Assembly (NCBI GenBank): GCA_023432475.1
Contig: JAEYUN010000008.1
Coordinates: forward strand, 1 to 22,898
Direction of reading: 5' to 3'
Length of the DNA: 22,898 nt
Origin: Candidatus Parcubacteria bacterium
GTDB lineage: Bacteria > Patescibacteriota > Saccharimonadia > Saccharimonadales > Saccharimonadaceae
The position numbers were made by a program, and so were the translations under genes. The notes beneath the pieces were generated by a model, which saw only the letters and a program-made list of their open reading frames with translations, made no database searches and was not told the origin of the DNA. Below, piece after piece: positions 1 through 5,604 of the stretch (the first letter of the stretch is position 1; every line of letters starts with the position of its first letter).

Positions 1-242
1 GCATTAACAAGACGCTCGAACCCCAAAAAGTTAGCGTTCATATTAGCCAAGAGTTGAAAGAATGGTTGGTGGCTAAAGGCAACGACCCACGCCTCGGTGC
101 CCGTCCAATGCGCCGAATCGTCCAGCGGACGGTCGAGAGTACTGTCGCCAAAAGACTCCTGGCGGGTGACGTCCAGCCCGGCCAAACTGTTATATTGACG
201 CCCGACGATGTTCCACCAGAGTTGCAAACTGTTAAAAACTGA
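1..242 (+). CDS. Clp/Hsp100 AAA+ ATPase, C-terminal end (partial)
   Basis: This is the end of a gene that enters from the left; the reading frame starts at base 3 and stops at TGA 240-242, leaving 79 residues. The segment DPRLGARPMRRIVQR matches the sensor-2 GARP(L/M)RR motif of the small C-terminal subdomain of the second AAA+ module in ClpA/ClpB/ClpC. Its arginine contacts ATP in the family. The following stretch, ending in an acidic DDVPPEL tail, resembles the ends of ClpC-type unfoldases. These hexameric ATPases either disaggregate proteins (ClpB) or feed ClpP (ClpA/ClpC); the fragment cannot separate them. The stop codon overlaps the TG of a probable extended -10 box for the next tRNA. 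Confidence 0.85.
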   Translation, partial: INKTLEPQKVSVHISQELKEWLVAKGNDPRLGARPMRRIVQRTVESTVAKRLLAGDVQPGQTVILTPDDVPPELQTVKN

Positions 243-248
243 TATAAA
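240..248 (+). promoter_or_regulatory. Probable extended -10 of tRNA-Gly
   Basis: TGATATAAA fits TGnTATAAT with one mismatch. It predicts transcription from about 255, ten bases before the tRNA. The TG lies in the stop codon of the Clp gene. Confidence 0.5.
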
Positions 249-264
249 GTATCTTCGACCCTAT

Positions 265-339
265 GCGGGTGTAGTACAACGGTTAGTATGCAAGTTTTCC
301 AAACTTGAGACGTGGGTTCGACTCCCTCTACCCGCACCA
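265..339 (+). tRNA. tRNA-Gly(TCC)
   Basis: Full cloverleaf. Acceptor GCGGGTG (265-271) pairs with TACCCGC (329-335), discriminator A336, encoded CCA 337-339. Anticodon stem CAAGT/ACTTG encloses a loop with TCC at 298-300. The T-loop is TTCGACT. Acceptor pair 1:72 is G-C, unlike the arginine tRNAs in this window. Confidence 0.97.
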
Positions 340-372
340 AGATAAGAAGCCCTTTTGGGCTTTTTATCTTGG
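337..372 (+). terminator. Hairpin terminator starting at the tRNA-Gly CCA
   Basis: A 16-bp near-perfect inverted repeat (337-352 with 357-372, loop TTTT) begins exactly at the encoded CCA and contains T-rich tracts in the right arm. The tRNA 3' end is therefore part of the terminator stem. Confidence 0.8.
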
Positions 373-524
373 TAAGTTTAGTGGGTGTCTGGTTTCGTGT
401 CAGCGAGCGAAGCGAGCAAGACGTGGGTTCGTGAAGCGAACGAAGTGGGCGGAAATAGGGAGCCGAAGGCGACCGCCCGATTTCTACCCGAAGCGCAAGG
501 TAATCTTATGCACCGATAGGGCTA
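373..524. repeat. Non-coding patch of short GC-rich hairpins
   Basis: No convincing gene. It contains the direct repeat GCGAGC-gaa-GCGAGC (about 402-416). It also has a second copy of the tRNA-Gly string GACGTGGGTTCG (419-430; the original is at 309-320), a hairpin GTTCG/CGAAC (427-441), and a larger interrupted hairpin at 447-489. That last hairpin pairs GGG/CCC and GAAAT/ATTTC around a nested GCC-gaa-GGC. Base use is unlike the flanking genes. It could be tRNA-derived debris, a dispersed repeat or a structured RNA. Confidence 0.5.
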
Positions 525-1268
525 CTAATAGTAATAAACTAATTTGCTACGATCGAACCATTGACCACATATTGTTGCTAAATTACTTCCCAGCGCTTGA
601 TCGCTATATTCCGTGCAAGCATACGCATATATTTCAGTAAGCTTTAATCCGCCGAACTCTGTATAGCTGGACAGTCTACTGTGCATCGATGGAGTGTTAA
701 TGTAGAAAAGTATGAGGTCTTGATCATAATTGCGCGCCATATCCTTGTTCCACCACGACGCGTACATGTGATGAAGGAACTCGTGAGCTACGATTTTATG
801 TAATGTTTCACCACGAGATTTGTTGTCTATTTCAATTTTTGGTGCCCGCTTAACTTCTCCGTTGTCATTATCAGCGTAATAACCTGGAATGAATACGCCT
901 ATTGGGTCAAAGATTGGTTTTGTGCCATCTGTCATGGTTTTAATGGTTAGCTTATCTGTATAAACCATCTCCACACCTTGAATGTTGTTTTTATGAATAC
1001 CTAATTCTTGTGTAATCTTAATTAAATCCGGGTCTTGATAAGGTGTTAGGTATTTTTGTACGCTTGAATTACCAGAGTCGGCTGAATTATTTTGGACAGC
1101 TGCACCACCGATTAGCGAAATCACTCGACCATAATCTGTGCGCAGAGCCAAGTATTTATATGAAACTACAATAAATGCTGAAGTTATGATAATTAATATC
1201 AGCAAGACTATAGAGAACTTCCTGTTCGTCAGTACTAAATGTTTAATATTGTCTACACTATGCTTCAT
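525..1268 (-). CDS. Membrane-anchored HExxH protein, putative zinc metallopeptidase
   Basis: Unrecognised protein of 247 residues. One transmembrane segment lies near residues 18-38, preceded by basic residues, so the bulk is probably outside. Residues 162-166 are HEFLH inside IVAHEFLHHMYASWW, a zinc-binding HExxH helix of the gluzincin/metzincin type; a later LTEIYAYACTE (about 211-221) could supply the third ligand. A substrate cannot be named. I chose ATG 1268 because a -10 box TACTAT (1276-1281, minus strand) predicts transcription from 1269; an in-frame TTG upstream would lie inside the -10. No Shine-Dalgarno site is seen. It faces the cupin gene in the same direction, 70 bases away. Confidence 0.7.
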   Translation of the reverse strand: MKHSVDNIKHLVLTNRKFSIVLLILIIITSAFIVVSYKYLALRTDYGRVISLIGGAAVQNNSADSGNSSVQKYLTPYQDPDLIKITQELGIHKNNIQGVEMVYTDKLTIKTMTDGTKPIFDPIGVFIPGYYADNDNGEVKRAPKIEIDNKSRGETLHKIVAHEFLHHMYASWWNKDMARNYDQDLILFYINTPSMHSRLSSYTEFGGLKLTEIYAYACTEYSDQALGSNLATICGQWFDRSKLVYYY

Positions 1269-1275
1269 TACCACA

Positions 1276-1281
1276 TAGTAC
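1276..1281 (-). promoter_or_regulatory. -10 box for the HExxH gene
   Basis: TACTAT on the minus strand predicts +1 at 1269, one base from ATG 1268. No good -35 is seen. Confidence 0.45.
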
Positions 1282-1338
1282 AATTAAAAATATGGAAATA
1301 ATAGACAGTTATCATATTAATAACTCGCTAGCAATACT

Positions 1339-1746
1339 TTACTCTCCGTGCTCAGCGGCTTCCGCTTCAGCTTTGGTCGCATGAACCGTGCCGTGGGCAT
1401 GCTCTGGTGGGCTGTATATGGAATAGACTTTTAGCGGCTCGGTGCCGGTATTGACGACGTTATGCCAGATACCAGCTGGAACGAATATAGCGTAGTCGTC
1501 GCCAGCTTGCCATGTCTGTAAATTTTCTTTGTCAGGGCCCATTTGGACTTCAGCCTGTCCGGCTTCAATGCGGAGAAATTGGTCTCGGTCGTCGTGGACT
1601 TCTAGGCCGATATTGTCGCCAGGATTTATGCTCATAACGGTAGTTTGCAAATATTTTCCAGTCCAGATGGCTGTTCGGAAAGTATCGTTAGCAACTGTTA
1701 GCTCCTCGATATTTACTACGTATGGATTTGGTCCGTTGTCGTTCAT
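1339..1746 (-). CDS. Small single-domain cupin protein
   Basis: A 135-residue protein with a cupin beta-barrel over about residues 33-115. Motif 2 is intact (FVPAGIWHNVVNTG, His95). Motif 1 is degenerate: where HxHxxxxE is expected, the sequence has HDDRDQ (His51, then Asp and Gln), so metal binding may be altered. The nearest familiar family is the mannose-6-phosphate-isomerase-like cupins, whose substrates are mostly unknown. The C-terminus is alanine/glutamate/histidine-rich. A strong Shine-Dalgarno site AGGAGG sits 7 nt before ATG 1746, so this gene uses conventional initiation. A minus-strand TATAAT (1773-1778) lies back to back with the tRNA-Arg promoter. Confidence 0.85.
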   Translation of the reverse strand: MNDNGPNPYVVNIEELTVANDTFRTAIWTGKYLQTTVMSINPGDNIGLEVHDDRDQFLRIEAGQAEVQMGPDKENLQTWQAGDDYAIFVPAGIWHNVVNTGTEPLKVYSIYSPPEHAHGTVHATKAEAEAAEHGE

Positions 1747-1772
1747 AAATGCACCTCCTATTTCAATAAGTC

Positions 1773-1778
1773 ATTATA
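1773..1778 (-). promoter_or_regulatory. -10 box of the cupin gene
   Basis: TATAAT on the minus strand gives a predicted +1 near 1766 and a leader of about 20 nt holding the AGGAGG site. No clear -35. Confidence 0.5.
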
Positions 1779-1789
1779 GCGTACCCTTT

Positions 1790-1798
1790 TGTTATAAT
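1790..1798 (+). promoter_or_regulatory. Extended -10 of tRNA-Arg(TCT)
   Basis: TGTTATAAT, a perfect TGnTATAAT; predicted +1 at 1805, four bases before the tRNA. Confidence 0.7.
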
Positions 1799-1808
1799 GT
1801 GGGAGTGC

Positions 1809-1885
1809 GCCCCGGTAGCTCAGTGGATTAGAGTAAGCGGCTTCTATCCGTTTGGTCGTAGGTTCGAATCCTACCCGGGGTACCA
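1809..1885 (+). tRNA. tRNA-Arg(TCT)
   Basis: Acceptor GCCCCGG (1809-1815) pairs with CCGGGGT (1875-1881), giving a G1-U72 wobble; A73 and CCA are encoded. Anticodon stem AGCGG/CCGTT encloses loop CTTCTAT, anticodon TCT. T-arm is GTAGG-TTCGAAT-CCTAC. Confidence 0.97.
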
Positions 1886-1890
1886 AGCAT

Positions 1891-1920
1891 AAGCACTTTG
1901 AGTTTTATTTAGAGTGTCTT
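1891..1920 (+). terminator. Weak hairpin after tRNA-Arg(TCT)
   Basis: AAG-CACT pairs with AGTG-t-CTT (one bulge), followed by TTGTT. Stability is modest. Confidence 0.4.
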
Positions 1921-1929
1921 TGTTATATT
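1921..1929 (+). promoter_or_regulatory. Extended -10 for the coiled-coil membrane protein
   Basis: TGTTATATT; predicted +1 at 1936, leader about 28 nt with GGAG before ATG 1964. Confidence 0.5.
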
Positions 1930-1963
1930 ATGCGTATGAGCTACGATCAGATTGGAGATTCAT

Positions 1964-2413
1964 ATGGTTCACGTAAGTAACTCAAGACAACACGTAAAAG
2001 GTTTTAGTCTTTCGCGCAATGTATTACTGGCGTTGGCTATAGTGCTGGCCGTAACTTCTATGGGGTGTGGTGCATATGCCTGGATGTATATAAAAGACAT
2101 TAAGGAGGATTTACGCAGTAGCGAGGAAACCTTAAGCTGGATAAGAGAGGATGTGAGTAGGCTTGAAACAAAAAATGTTGAAGTAGAAGAAGCCTACTTG
2201 AAACTGTCCAACGCCGTAGTGTATGAGCATTTGCGCGAAGTAAGCTCTCTTCAAGACCGAATGTGTGGTAAGCATCCGCCAGTGCCAGATGGCAAAAAAT
2301 TTATCGACTTTCTTAAGGAGTATTCCCAGACATCTGAGGGAAGAGAAATGGCTGAATGTGAGAAGCGCGCACGCAATAAATATGTTGAAGATTATATAAA
2401 TGAGCATGATTAA
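1964..2413 (+). CDS. Small single-pass membrane protein with coiled coil, unknown function
   Basis: I do not recognise this 149-residue protein. A basic N-terminus leads into one hydrophobic segment (about 19-42). A charged, heptad-like helical stretch rich in Glu/Lys/Leu follows (about 44-96), probably a coiled coil. The C-terminal part is charged, with cysteines at 101 and 132. The sequence SMGC at 32-35 is not a good lipobox. ATG 1964 was chosen over TTG 1952 because GGAG lies 6 nt before the ATG. It sits between tRNA-Arg(TCT) and a tRNA-end-like GGGTACCA at 2461, so it may be accessory cargo, but that link rests on only 8 bases. Confidence 0.65.
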   Translation: MVHVSNSRQHVKGFSLSRNVLLALAIVLAVTSMGCGAYAWMYIKDIKEDLRSSEETLSWIREDVSRLETKNVEVEEAYLKLSNAVVYEHLREVSSLQDRMCGKHPPVPDGKKFIDFLKEYSQTSEGREMAECEKRARNKYVEDYINEHD

Positions 2414-2470
2414 TAATTTTTCGGATAAGCCATTAAAAATTTCGAAGTGTATTCACTAAAGGGTACCAGG

Positions 2471-2512
2471 TGAAATTAAATAGACCCTCTTGCGAGGGCT
2501 TATTTAATTTCA
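2471..2512. terminator. Strong bidirectional hairpin after a tRNA-end-like GGTACCA
   Basis: Arms 2471-2482 and 2501-2512 are a perfect 12-bp inverted repeat, extended by CCCTC/GAGGG around loop TTGC. It is A/T-rich at the base, so it can work both ways. Directly upstream (2461-2468) is GGGTACCA, like the end of the tRNA-Arg genes here. Confidence 0.65.
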
Positions 2513-2650
2513 GCTCGATTACTCGAGCGGGGATTTGAACCGTCAAGGTTCGGCGTAGCGCCGCGTAGCGAGAAAAGCGCGTCAAGCATTTTTCGAGCCA
2601 GCCAGCGGAGGAGGCGAAGCCGATATCCTACCGGAGGCTTATTAATATGT
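2513..2650. repeat. Non-coding patch of short hairpins with tRNA T-arm-like fragment
   Basis: Successive small inverted repeats: GCTCG/CGAGC (2513-2528), GAACC/GGTTC (2537-2551), GGCG/CGCC (2552-2562), and GGC-gaa-GCC near 2610. On the minus strand GGTTCAAATCCCCG reads like a tRNA T-arm with only a partial stem. Composition and style match 373-524. No gene is seen. Confidence 0.45.
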
Positions 2651-2692
2651 CTATGCTTGCAAAACCCCCCGGATGCTACATACTTGTTCCAA

Positions 2693-3034
2693 ATGAAGAA
2701 ATTTTATTCAGTTAGAATTACTCGACATGACGATCCGGACTCTGAGGCGAGCTTTCATATAGAGCCTCCTATCCAATATTTAAACCCAGAGATGAAACAG
2801 GCTTTAACGGAAACCGTAAGAAAACTAATTCTTAACCGAATGGGGGTGGATGAAGATAAGGATCTGAAGCTGTCTATTACACATAATTTACCTGATAATT
2901 CTGCGACTGTCGGACGAGCCCATTTTCGAGGCTTACAGTTAGCGACAGGCGCCGTCGTTTTACAGCAGGCACTTGAACTTGGGCTTAACGGCACTACCGA
3001 GTTTATTAGCCCCTCAAGTCCGCTTCAAGAATAG
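2693..3034 (+). CDS. Small soluble protein, unknown function
   Basis: Not recognised; 113 residues from ATG 2693. The composition is balanced and looks like a real folded protein: a beta-like start (KKFYSVRITRHDD), a charged helical middle (MKQALTETVRKLILNRMG), and an alanine/leucine helix (ATGAVVLQQALELG). No signal peptide or membrane segment. A -10-like TACATA (2677-2682, preceded by TGC) predicts +1 near 2689, so the ATG would be almost at the 5' end; a TTG at 2657 has no such support. No neighbour suggests a role. Confidence 0.6.
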   Translation: MKKFYSVRITRHDDPDSEASFHIEPPIQYLNPEMKQALTETVRKLILNRMGVDEDKDLKLSITHNLPDNSATVGRAHFRGLQLATGAVVLQQALELGLNGTTEFISPSSPLQE

Positions 3035-3128
3035 TTCCCGCACTGTGGGTGTTAGCAGACTCGAACTGTCACAAGTCGATTCAGCCAGTATTCAACAGAG
3101 GTAGGATGTGGGTTAAATTGACAAATAA

Positions 3129-3137
3129 TGTTATAAT
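3129..3137 (+). promoter_or_regulatory. Extended -10 of the YggT-like gene
   Basis: TGTTATAAT; predicted +1 at 3144, leader 26 nt with AGGAGGG before ATG 3170. Confidence 0.65.
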
Positions 3138-3169
3138 TGTTGCTACAAGCTTTAAGTAGGAGGGATCGT

Positions 3170-3565
3170 ATGGATGAAGATCGTCAAACTACAGAAGTCC
3201 GTAACTCAAGCGAGCGAGTAGGCAATACTACCGTTCAGCGTCAAAGTGTCGCCAAAACAACCGAAGTCTCTGGTGCGGTTGTCGCCAAGCGGGTCATTTA
3301 TTACGTCGGTGGGGTTATTATCGCGTTGCTGGCGGTTCGGATGCTACTGCAACTACTTGGTGCTAACCAAGGAAATGGCTTTGTAGATTTTGTCTACGCC
3401 CTGAGTGGAATATTCGTCATGCCGTTCTTCGGCATATTTGGCGAGCCAACGTTTGGTCAGTCGCATTTTGAAACCTCAACTCTGGTAGCTATAGTCGTCT
3501 ACGCCCTACTTACTGTTGGTGTTGGCAAACTTATGACTGTCTCGCGACCAAATCAAGAAGTTTAA
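3170..3565 (+). CDS. YggT-like membrane protein
   Basis: 131 residues. A polar N-terminal region (1-38) precedes hydrophobic segments at about 41-63, 75-92 and 104-122. The core VRMLLQLLGANQGNGFVDFVYALSGIFVMPF is shown here only in part; its pattern of Arg before a leucine-rich helix, an N-x-FVxFVY loop and a proline after the next helix is that of YggT proteins. Family members have roles in ion/osmotic tolerance or cell-division-linked loci, none well defined. The Shine-Dalgarno site AGGAGGG, 6 nt before ATG 3170, decides the start over an in-frame TTG at 3137. It ends facing the DUF1048 gene across a shared terminator. Confidence 0.75.
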   Translation: MDEDRQTTEVRNSSERVGNTTVQRQSVAKTTEVSGAVVAKRVIYYVGGVIIALLAVRMLLQLLGANQGNGFVDFVYALSGIFVMPFFGIFGEPTFGQSHFETSTLVAIVVYALLTVGVGKLMTVSRPNQEV

Positions 3566-3585
3566 GACCAGGCATTAATTCTGCG

Positions 3586-3625
3586 TATTAAAATATGCCG
3601 ACCGCGGGGTTGGCATATTTTAATA
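3586..3625. terminator. Bidirectional terminator
   Basis: 14-bp perfect inverted repeat (3586-3599 with 3612-3625). The base of the stem is TATTAAAA/TTTTAATA, which gives T-rich tracts in either direction. It separates the convergent YggT-like and DUF1048 genes. Confidence 0.85.
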
Positions 3626-3638
3626 GGCGAGACGATAG

Positions 3639-3977
3639 TTATTTTCTGAGTTTGTTAGCGACCCTGCGGTTTAATTTCTTGCGCTGCTGATCAATGTACG
3701 ACTTTTCTCCTTTGACTAGTTCGTCAGCAAAAGCTGCGACGTTAGGACCCGTTATATCAATCACGTGCCGACCTTCGGCGGCCGCTTCTTCTAGCATGTC
3801 AACCAGAACGCGGAGCGGTTCGAAACTCAATATGCCAGAGGTCTGGAAGATATAACTTTTTATTTCTTTATAAGCAGCGCCGTATTCTCCAGGCAGGGCT
3901 TTGGCTCGTGCCTCATTTTGACGATAGGCTTTCTTTTCACGTAAATCGCCAATGATTGTGTCAAATATTTTACCCAT
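3639..3977 (-). CDS. DUF1048 family protein
   Basis: 112 residues. The segments ARAKALPGEYGAAYKEIKSY, ML-EE-AAAEGRHVIDITG, NVAAFADELVKG and KKLNRRV match the conserved blocks of DUF1048, a small all-helical family of unknown function that very often sits beside a PadR regulator, as here. The start ATG (3975-3977) directly follows the PadR stop codon (TAA then ATG), with AAGGAG inside the end of the PadR gene, so the two are translated from one message. The partner relation with PadR is known from context in many bacteria; its mechanism is not. Confidence 0.85.
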   Translation of the reverse strand: MGKIFDTIIGDLREKKAYRQNEARAKALPGEYGAAYKEIKSYIFQTSGILSFEPLRVLVDMLEEAAAEGRHVIDITGPNVAAFADELVKGEKSYIDQQRKKLNRRVANKLRK

Positions 3978-4298
3978 TTATTTACTCCTTAGTTCATTAA
4001 TTTTTGACGATACGAAATCCCAGCGGCTCCAAAAGTCTTTCAGTTCAGTCTGACCTTTGTCCGTTAGACGGTAGAACTTCCGTAGGGGACCGACTTCTGA
4101 GGGTTGCTTTTCGGTCTCAACCAGGCCGTTTTTCTCCAGCCGTACCAGTATGGTGTAGACAGTGCCTTCGACGACGTCTTCAAAGCCAAGTCGACGCAGA
4201 CGTTGGGTTATATCATAGCCATAGGTCGTGTGACGCTTGATTGTCTCGAGGATACTGCCTTCGAGGACGCCCTTGAGCATTTCTGTAATTTTTTCCAA
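3978..4298 (-). CDS. PadR family transcriptional regulator
   Basis: 106 residues, the short PadR subtype. The winged-helix DNA-binding domain fills most of it: LEGSILETIKRHTTYGYDI, then the recognition region VVEGTVYTILVRLEKNGLV, and a wing containing the typical GPLRKFYRLTDKG. A short C-terminal helix would dimerise. The start is TTG 4298, supported by AGGA 6 nt upstream; the next ATG (M7) would cut into helix 1. PadR proteins usually repress their own operon and a divergent or linked membrane/stress gene; here the divergent neighbour is the cation exchanger. Confidence 0.9.
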   Translation of the reverse strand: MEKITEMLKGVLEGSILETIKRHTTYGYDITQRLRRLGFEDVVEGTVYTILVRLEKNGLVETEKQPSEVGPLRKFYRLTDKGQTELKDFWSRWDFVSSKINELRSK

Positions 4299-4334
4299 TT
4301 TCAGTCCTTTACTACCTAGTATTACTTATTACCG

Positions 4335-4368
4335 CTACATAGTATCACGTAGTAGTTAAATATGTCAA
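4335..4368 (-). promoter_or_regulatory. PadR-DUF1048 promoter with possible operator
   Basis: Minus-strand TTGACA (4363-4368), 18-bp spacer, then TGATACTAT with -10 at 4339-4344. An imperfect palindrome CTAC(N10)GTAG at 4335-4352 overlaps the -10, where a PadR dimer could autorepress. Confidence 0.6.
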
Positions 4369-4387
4369 CAGTTTTCAATTCTCGCGC

Positions 4388-4416
4388 TTGTGCTTAATGA
4401 GTAGGCTAGATACAAT
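4388..4416 (+). promoter_or_regulatory. Probable promoter of the cation exchanger
   Basis: TTGTGC (4388-4393), 17-bp spacer, TACAAT (4411-4416); predicted +1 about 4423. The direct repeat CGCGCTTG lies at 4383-4390 and 4426-4433, 43 bp apart (about four helical turns), bracketing the promoter, and could bind a regulator. Confidence 0.45.
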
Positions 4417-4422
4417 AAAAAG

Positions 4423-4605
4423 AGACGCGCTTGATGCTGAGTGGTCGATGGCTAGAGGATAGGTTATCGACCGTCTGGTTGGATAGTAAATCTCTAAAAT
4501 CCCTGCAACCGGCGCGAGTATGAGACGTGCCGGCTGCAGGGTATCAGCACTTGCTATTAGGGGCGGACATGAGACAATAGTAAGGACTGGGCAAATAAAA
4601 CAAAT
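4423..4605 (+). promoter_or_regulatory. Structured 5' leader of the exchanger gene, candidate cis-regulatory RNA
   Basis: This gene-free stretch contains three consecutive hairpins: 4443-4472 (GGTCGAT/ATCGACC), 4501-4541 (13-bp stem CCCTGCAaCCGGC with one mismatch, 15-nt loop) and 4550-4584 (CTTGCTATT/AATAGTAAG). The second and third loops each contain the same heptamer ATGAGAC. The third stem includes the only AAGGA-like site before ATG 4606. No U-tract follows, so it is not an obvious terminator. I do not recognise a known riboswitch consensus. Confidence 0.45.
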
Positions 4606-5553
4606 ATGACGATTTTGAACTTGCTATTACTCGCTGCAACCATTTGTTTAGTGGTTGCGGGTGCTATGGTGTCGACTCGCTATGCTGAGCGCTTTGCGGA
4701 TAGTTTCTACCTGTCAAAATACGTCGTCGGTTTTATTGTCATATCGTTCGTGTCTATATTGCCAGAGACTATCATCGCCGTAAACGCCTCGCTGCAAGGT
4801 CAAGCTGAGCTAGGGCTCGGTACATTATTTGGCTCAAATGTAGCGGATTTAACCCTGATAATTGCCATACTGACGCTTATTGCCGGCAAGCGCAAGATTA
4901 AAGTCGAAAAGGCTATGCTAAGCAAGGTCAAAGCCTACCCGCTTTTTCTGTTGATACCCCTGCTGCTCGGCATGGACGGCAACTACACCAGAGAAGAAGG
5001 CCTAGCTCTGATAGTCGCCGGCGTCATATTCTACGTTATAGTTTTTCGAAAGAGCATTGGCGTACCGGCCGAGCGACGCGAGAAAAATCACCGCTTGCGC
5101 CACTCACTTATGCTGTTACTCGGCATGGCTCTGTTACTGTTCGGGGCTCACTACACGGTCGTCTTCGCTACTAACGTCGCCGATGCCCTCAGCGTTAATC
5201 CGATATTGATCGGGCTGTTGGTGGTTAGTCTGGGCACCACCATGCCAGAACTGTTCTTCTCGGCCCGAGCGGTTAAACACAAACAAGACAGTCTGGCGCT
5301 CAGTGACATTATGGGAGCGGTACTGGCCGATGCCACAATAGTTCTAGGTATACTGGCGGTAATATCGCCGTTTGAGTTTTCGCGCAGCGTCATATTTATA
5401 ACCGGTGCCTGGATGCTGGCGGCGTCTTTGGTGTTGATAGTTCTGATGCGCCGTAAATGGAATTTGACTCGAGGTAAAGGACTAATCTTGCTCGCTATAT
5501 GGCTATGCTACGTTGCGGTTGAAATAGGCTACGGTGTGTTTTTAGCAAAGTAA
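4606..5553 (+). CDS. CaCA-family cation exchanger (Na+/Ca2+ exchanger-like)
   Basis: 315 residues, the usual size for bacterial YrbG-type exchangers, with about ten membrane segments and the inverted pair of alpha-repeats. Repeat 1 (about 38-92) has SILPETIIAV and the ion-site block TLFGSNVADL with Glu54 and Asn78. Repeat 2 (about 200-252) has SLGTTMPELFFSAR with Glu215. Its second block reads DIMGAVLADATIVLG, where GSN is normally expected, so ion selectivity may differ. Likely role: exchange of Ca2+ or another divalent cation against Na+/H+ across the membrane. Translation signals are weak; the leader is structured. It is divergent from PadR-DUF1048. Confidence 0.85.
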   Translation: MTILNLLLLAATICLVVAGAMVSTRYAERFADSFYLSKYVVGFIVISFVSILPETIIAVNASLQGQAELGLGTLFGSNVADLTLIIAILTLIAGKRKIKVEKAMLSKVKAYPLFLLIPLLLGMDGNYTREEGLALIVAGVIFYVIVFRKSIGVPAERREKNHRLRHSLMLLLGMALLLFGAHYTVVFATNVADALSVNPILIGLLVVSLGTTMPELFFSARAVKHKQDSLALSDIMGAVLADATIVLGILAVISPFEFSRSVIFITGAWMLAASLVLIVLMRRKWNLTRGKGLILLAIWLCYVAVEIGYGVFLAK

Positions 5554-5559
5554 AACAGC

Positions 5560-5565
5560 TATACT
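5560..5565 (+). promoter_or_regulatory. -10 box of the 5605 gene
   Basis: TATACT; predicted +1 near 5572 and a 33-nt leader with a weak AGGT site before ATG 5605. Confidence 0.4.
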
Positions 5566-5604
5566 AAACTGAGCTTAAATATTTAACGAAAAATAGGTAA
5601 TAAA

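Noticed and set aside
305..640. Plus-strand open frame through tRNA-Gly and the hairpin patch
   Set aside because: It begins inside the tRNA, crosses the terminator and yields an Arg-rich product from the GC-rich repeats; it also overlaps the HExxH gene on the other strand.
1882..2468. Mini integrative element flanked by GGGTACCA (tRNA-Arg end and 2461)
   Set aside because: Only 8 bases are shared and no integrase is present; chance or a tRNA remnant is as likely.
3118..3137. TTGACA at 3118-3123 as the -35 of the YggT-like gene
   Set aside because: Only 8 bases separate it from TATAAT, too short for a promoter; the extended -10 suffices.
4423..4605. Known Mn2+ (yybP-ykoY) or c-di-AMP (ydaO) riboswitch before the exchanger
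   Set aside because: I could not find the conserved core strings of either class, so only an unclassified structured leader is claimed.
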